From positions 1 to 5,869 of the forward strand of contig NZ_JBGTCA010000343.1 in assembly GCF_041749095.1 (NCBI RefSeq): a DNA stretch of 5,869 nucleotides, read 5' to 3'. This stretch comes from Aquiflexum sp041749095. GTDB lineage: Bacteria > Bacteroidota > Bacteroidia > Cytophagales > Cyclobacteriaceae. Shown in pieces: positions 4,800-5,869 of the stretch; positions within the stretch are counted from its first letter, which is position 1, and each line of letters starts with the position of its first letter. A program made the translations under genes and the position numbers. The notes under the pieces were generated by a model, which worked only from the letters and a program-made list of their open reading frames with translations, searched no databases and had not been told where the DNA came from.

Positions 4800-5869
4800 A
4801 TGTATCAAGTCACAAGAACGATTTTTAATGAAGAGCATGAACTCTTTCGACAGTCCGTCAGGGATTTTATTGCAAAGGAAATTACACCCAACAATGCAAT
4901 TTGGGAAAAGGAAAAAATGGTCAGCAGGGAATCATGGAAAAAGCTTGGTGAAAACGGATTTCTATGCCTTCAGGCATCGGAAGCTTTTGGAGGAATGGGG
5001 ATCCGGGATTTCAGATTCAATGCCATTTTTATCGAAGAACTGGGACTTTCGGGTTGTTCCGGACCTGCAATAGGCTATCCGCTTCATAGTGATATCGTCT
5101 TTCCATATGTCCAACATTACGGGACAGAGGCCGCCAAATCCAAATACATACCGGGCATGGTCAGTGGTGACCTTATCGGCGCAATAGCCATGACCGAACC
5201 CGGTGCAGGTTCTGATCTTCAGGCCATCAGGTCAACTGCTGAAGATAAAGGAGACCATTACCTGATCAATGGATCAAAGACTTTTATTACCAATGGGTTT
5301 CTCTGTGATATTGCAGTTGTGGCGGCCAAGACCGACCCCCATGAGGGAGCAAAGGGTATAAGCTTGTTTATTGTGGACAAGGATATGGATGGTTTTTCCA
5401 AAGGTGTTCCTTTTGAAAAAGTCGGTTTGCATGCGCAGGATACCTGTGAGTTGTTTTTTGAGGATGTGAGGGTGCCAAAAGAAAATCTCTTGGGTAAGGT
5501 AGGAGAGGGTTTCAAATATCTAATGACTGAACTTGCTCAGGAAAGATTGATCGTGGCCTTGGCTGCTGTGGCATTGGCCGAATCGACTTTTTTATCCACT
5601 GTAGAATATGTCAAAAATAGGGCAGCATTTGGGAAAATGGTTTCTGATTTTCAGAATACCCGATTCAAATTGGCTGAGATGGGAGCCAAATTGGAGCAGG
5701 GAAGGATTTATGTCGATCAGTTGGTCATGTTGCACAATGACAAAAAAGTAGATGGGGCAATGGCCTCATCCGCAAAATACCTTATGACTGAACTCCAATG
5801 TAATGTTTCCGATGAATGTGTGCAGCTTCATGGCGGCTATGGCTATATGTGGGAATATGGCGTGGCCCG
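4800..5869 (+). CDS. Long-chain acyl-CoA dehydrogenase (LCAD/ACADL-like), 3' end outside window
   Basis: The frame runs from ATG 4800 to the window edge: 356 complete codons plus the first two bases (CG, so Arg) of the next. The enzyme is an FAD-dependent flavoprotein that makes trans-2-enoyl-CoA in the first step of fatty-acid beta-oxidation, passing electrons to electron-transfer flavoprotein. The N-terminal helical domain (1-120) includes EEHELFRQSVRDFI (11-24). The flavin/substrate signature is AIAMTEPGAGSDLQ (128-141), the beta domain contains GSKTFITNG (158-166) and AQDTCELFFEDVRVP (212-226), and the C-terminal helical domain has RAAFGK (274-279) and QLHGGYGYMWEY (342-353). In ELAQERLIVA (244-253) Glu248 sits where LCAD and isovaleryl-CoA dehydrogenase carry the catalytic base. 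The QLHGGxGYMWEY segment closely resembles mammalian LCAD. The YxGT motif, where MCAD has its base, lies beyond the window, so chain-length class rests on Glu248 and overall similarity. Family length is about 380-390, so only some 30 residues are missing. The gene is preceded by 389 non-coding bases and appears to start its own transcription unit. Confidence 0.93.
   Translation, partial: MYQVTRTIFNEEHELFRQSVRDFIAKEITPNNAIWEKEKMVSRESWKKLGENGFLCLQASEAFGGMGIRDFRFNAIFIEELGLSGCSGPAIGYPLHSDIVFPYVQHYGTEAAKSKYIPGMVSGDLIGAIAMTEPGAGSDLQAIRSTAEDKGDHYLINGSKTFITNGFLCDIAVVAAKTDPHEGAKGISLFIVDKDMDGFSKGVPFEKVGLHAQDTCELFFEDVRVPKENLLGKVGEGFKYLMTELAQERLIVALAAVALAESTFLSTVEYVKNRAAFGKMVSDFQNTRFKLAEMGAKLEQGRIYVDQLVMLHNDKKVDGAMASSAKYLMTELQCNVSDECVQLHGGYGYMWEYGVA

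Noticed and set aside
4774..5073. Plus-strand frame overlapping the start of the acyl-CoA dehydrogenase gene
   Set aside because: It is out of phase with the conserved dehydrogenase frame that begins at 4800 and continues to the window edge.
5258..5515. Minus-strand frame within the acyl-CoA dehydrogenase gene
   Set aside because: Antisense shadow of conserved sense codons.
1..5869. CRISPR array, tRNA, rRNA or insertion sequence
   Set aside because: No regularly spaced repeats beyond two copies, no cloverleaf or rRNA-like stretch, and no transposase-like protein were seen on either strand.

Overview
The window looks like chromosomal DNA of a Bacteroidota bacterium, most likely a Cyclobacteriaceae-type marine or sediment organism. 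The evidence is indirect: lysine-rich Sec signal peptides, a secreted protein with folds resembling type IX secretion C-terminal domains, A-rich start contexts instead of strong Shine-Dalgarno sites, promoter-like TAnnTTTG boxes, and gene families (large secreted M28 peptidase, LCAD-like acyl-CoA dehydrogenase) common in that group. The genus is not determined.

Layout. Bases 2-181 (+) hold the last 59 codons of an unrecognised gene, followed by a short hairpin that may be its terminator. Bases 182-563 are non-coding and end in a perfect 8-bp inverted repeat in the presumed leader of the next gene. Bases 564-1151 (+) encode a small exported protein with two tandem beta-sandwich-like repeats, closed by a strong intrinsic terminator at 1173-1204. 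Bases 1285-2697 (-) form a visibly AT-richer block of three minus-strand genes: a short DUF1016 (YhcG) N-terminal-domain protein lacking the nuclease half, then a HigB-type toxin and its HigA-type antitoxin. A 37-base region with perfect 15-bp arms separates the DUF1016 gene from higB. Bases 2875-4410 (+) encode an exported zinc aminopeptidase of family M28. Bases 4411-4799 are non-coding with a probable terminator and a candidate promoter. From 4800 (+) a long-chain acyl-CoA dehydrogenase gene runs off the end of the window.

How they fit together. The plus-strand genes look like independent housekeeping or nutrient-acquisition units: secreted peptide degradation and fatty-acid beta-oxidation. 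The minus-strand block looks like an inserted accessory cassette, a type II toxin-antitoxin pair next to a reduced DUF1016 protein. The most interesting signals lie there: two copies of a palindromic motif exactly 54 bases apart inside the DUF1016 coding region, and the large palindrome overlapping the presumed higBA promoter. I did not find a clearly new system. The DUF1016-N plus HigBA arrangement is the best candidate for follow-up.
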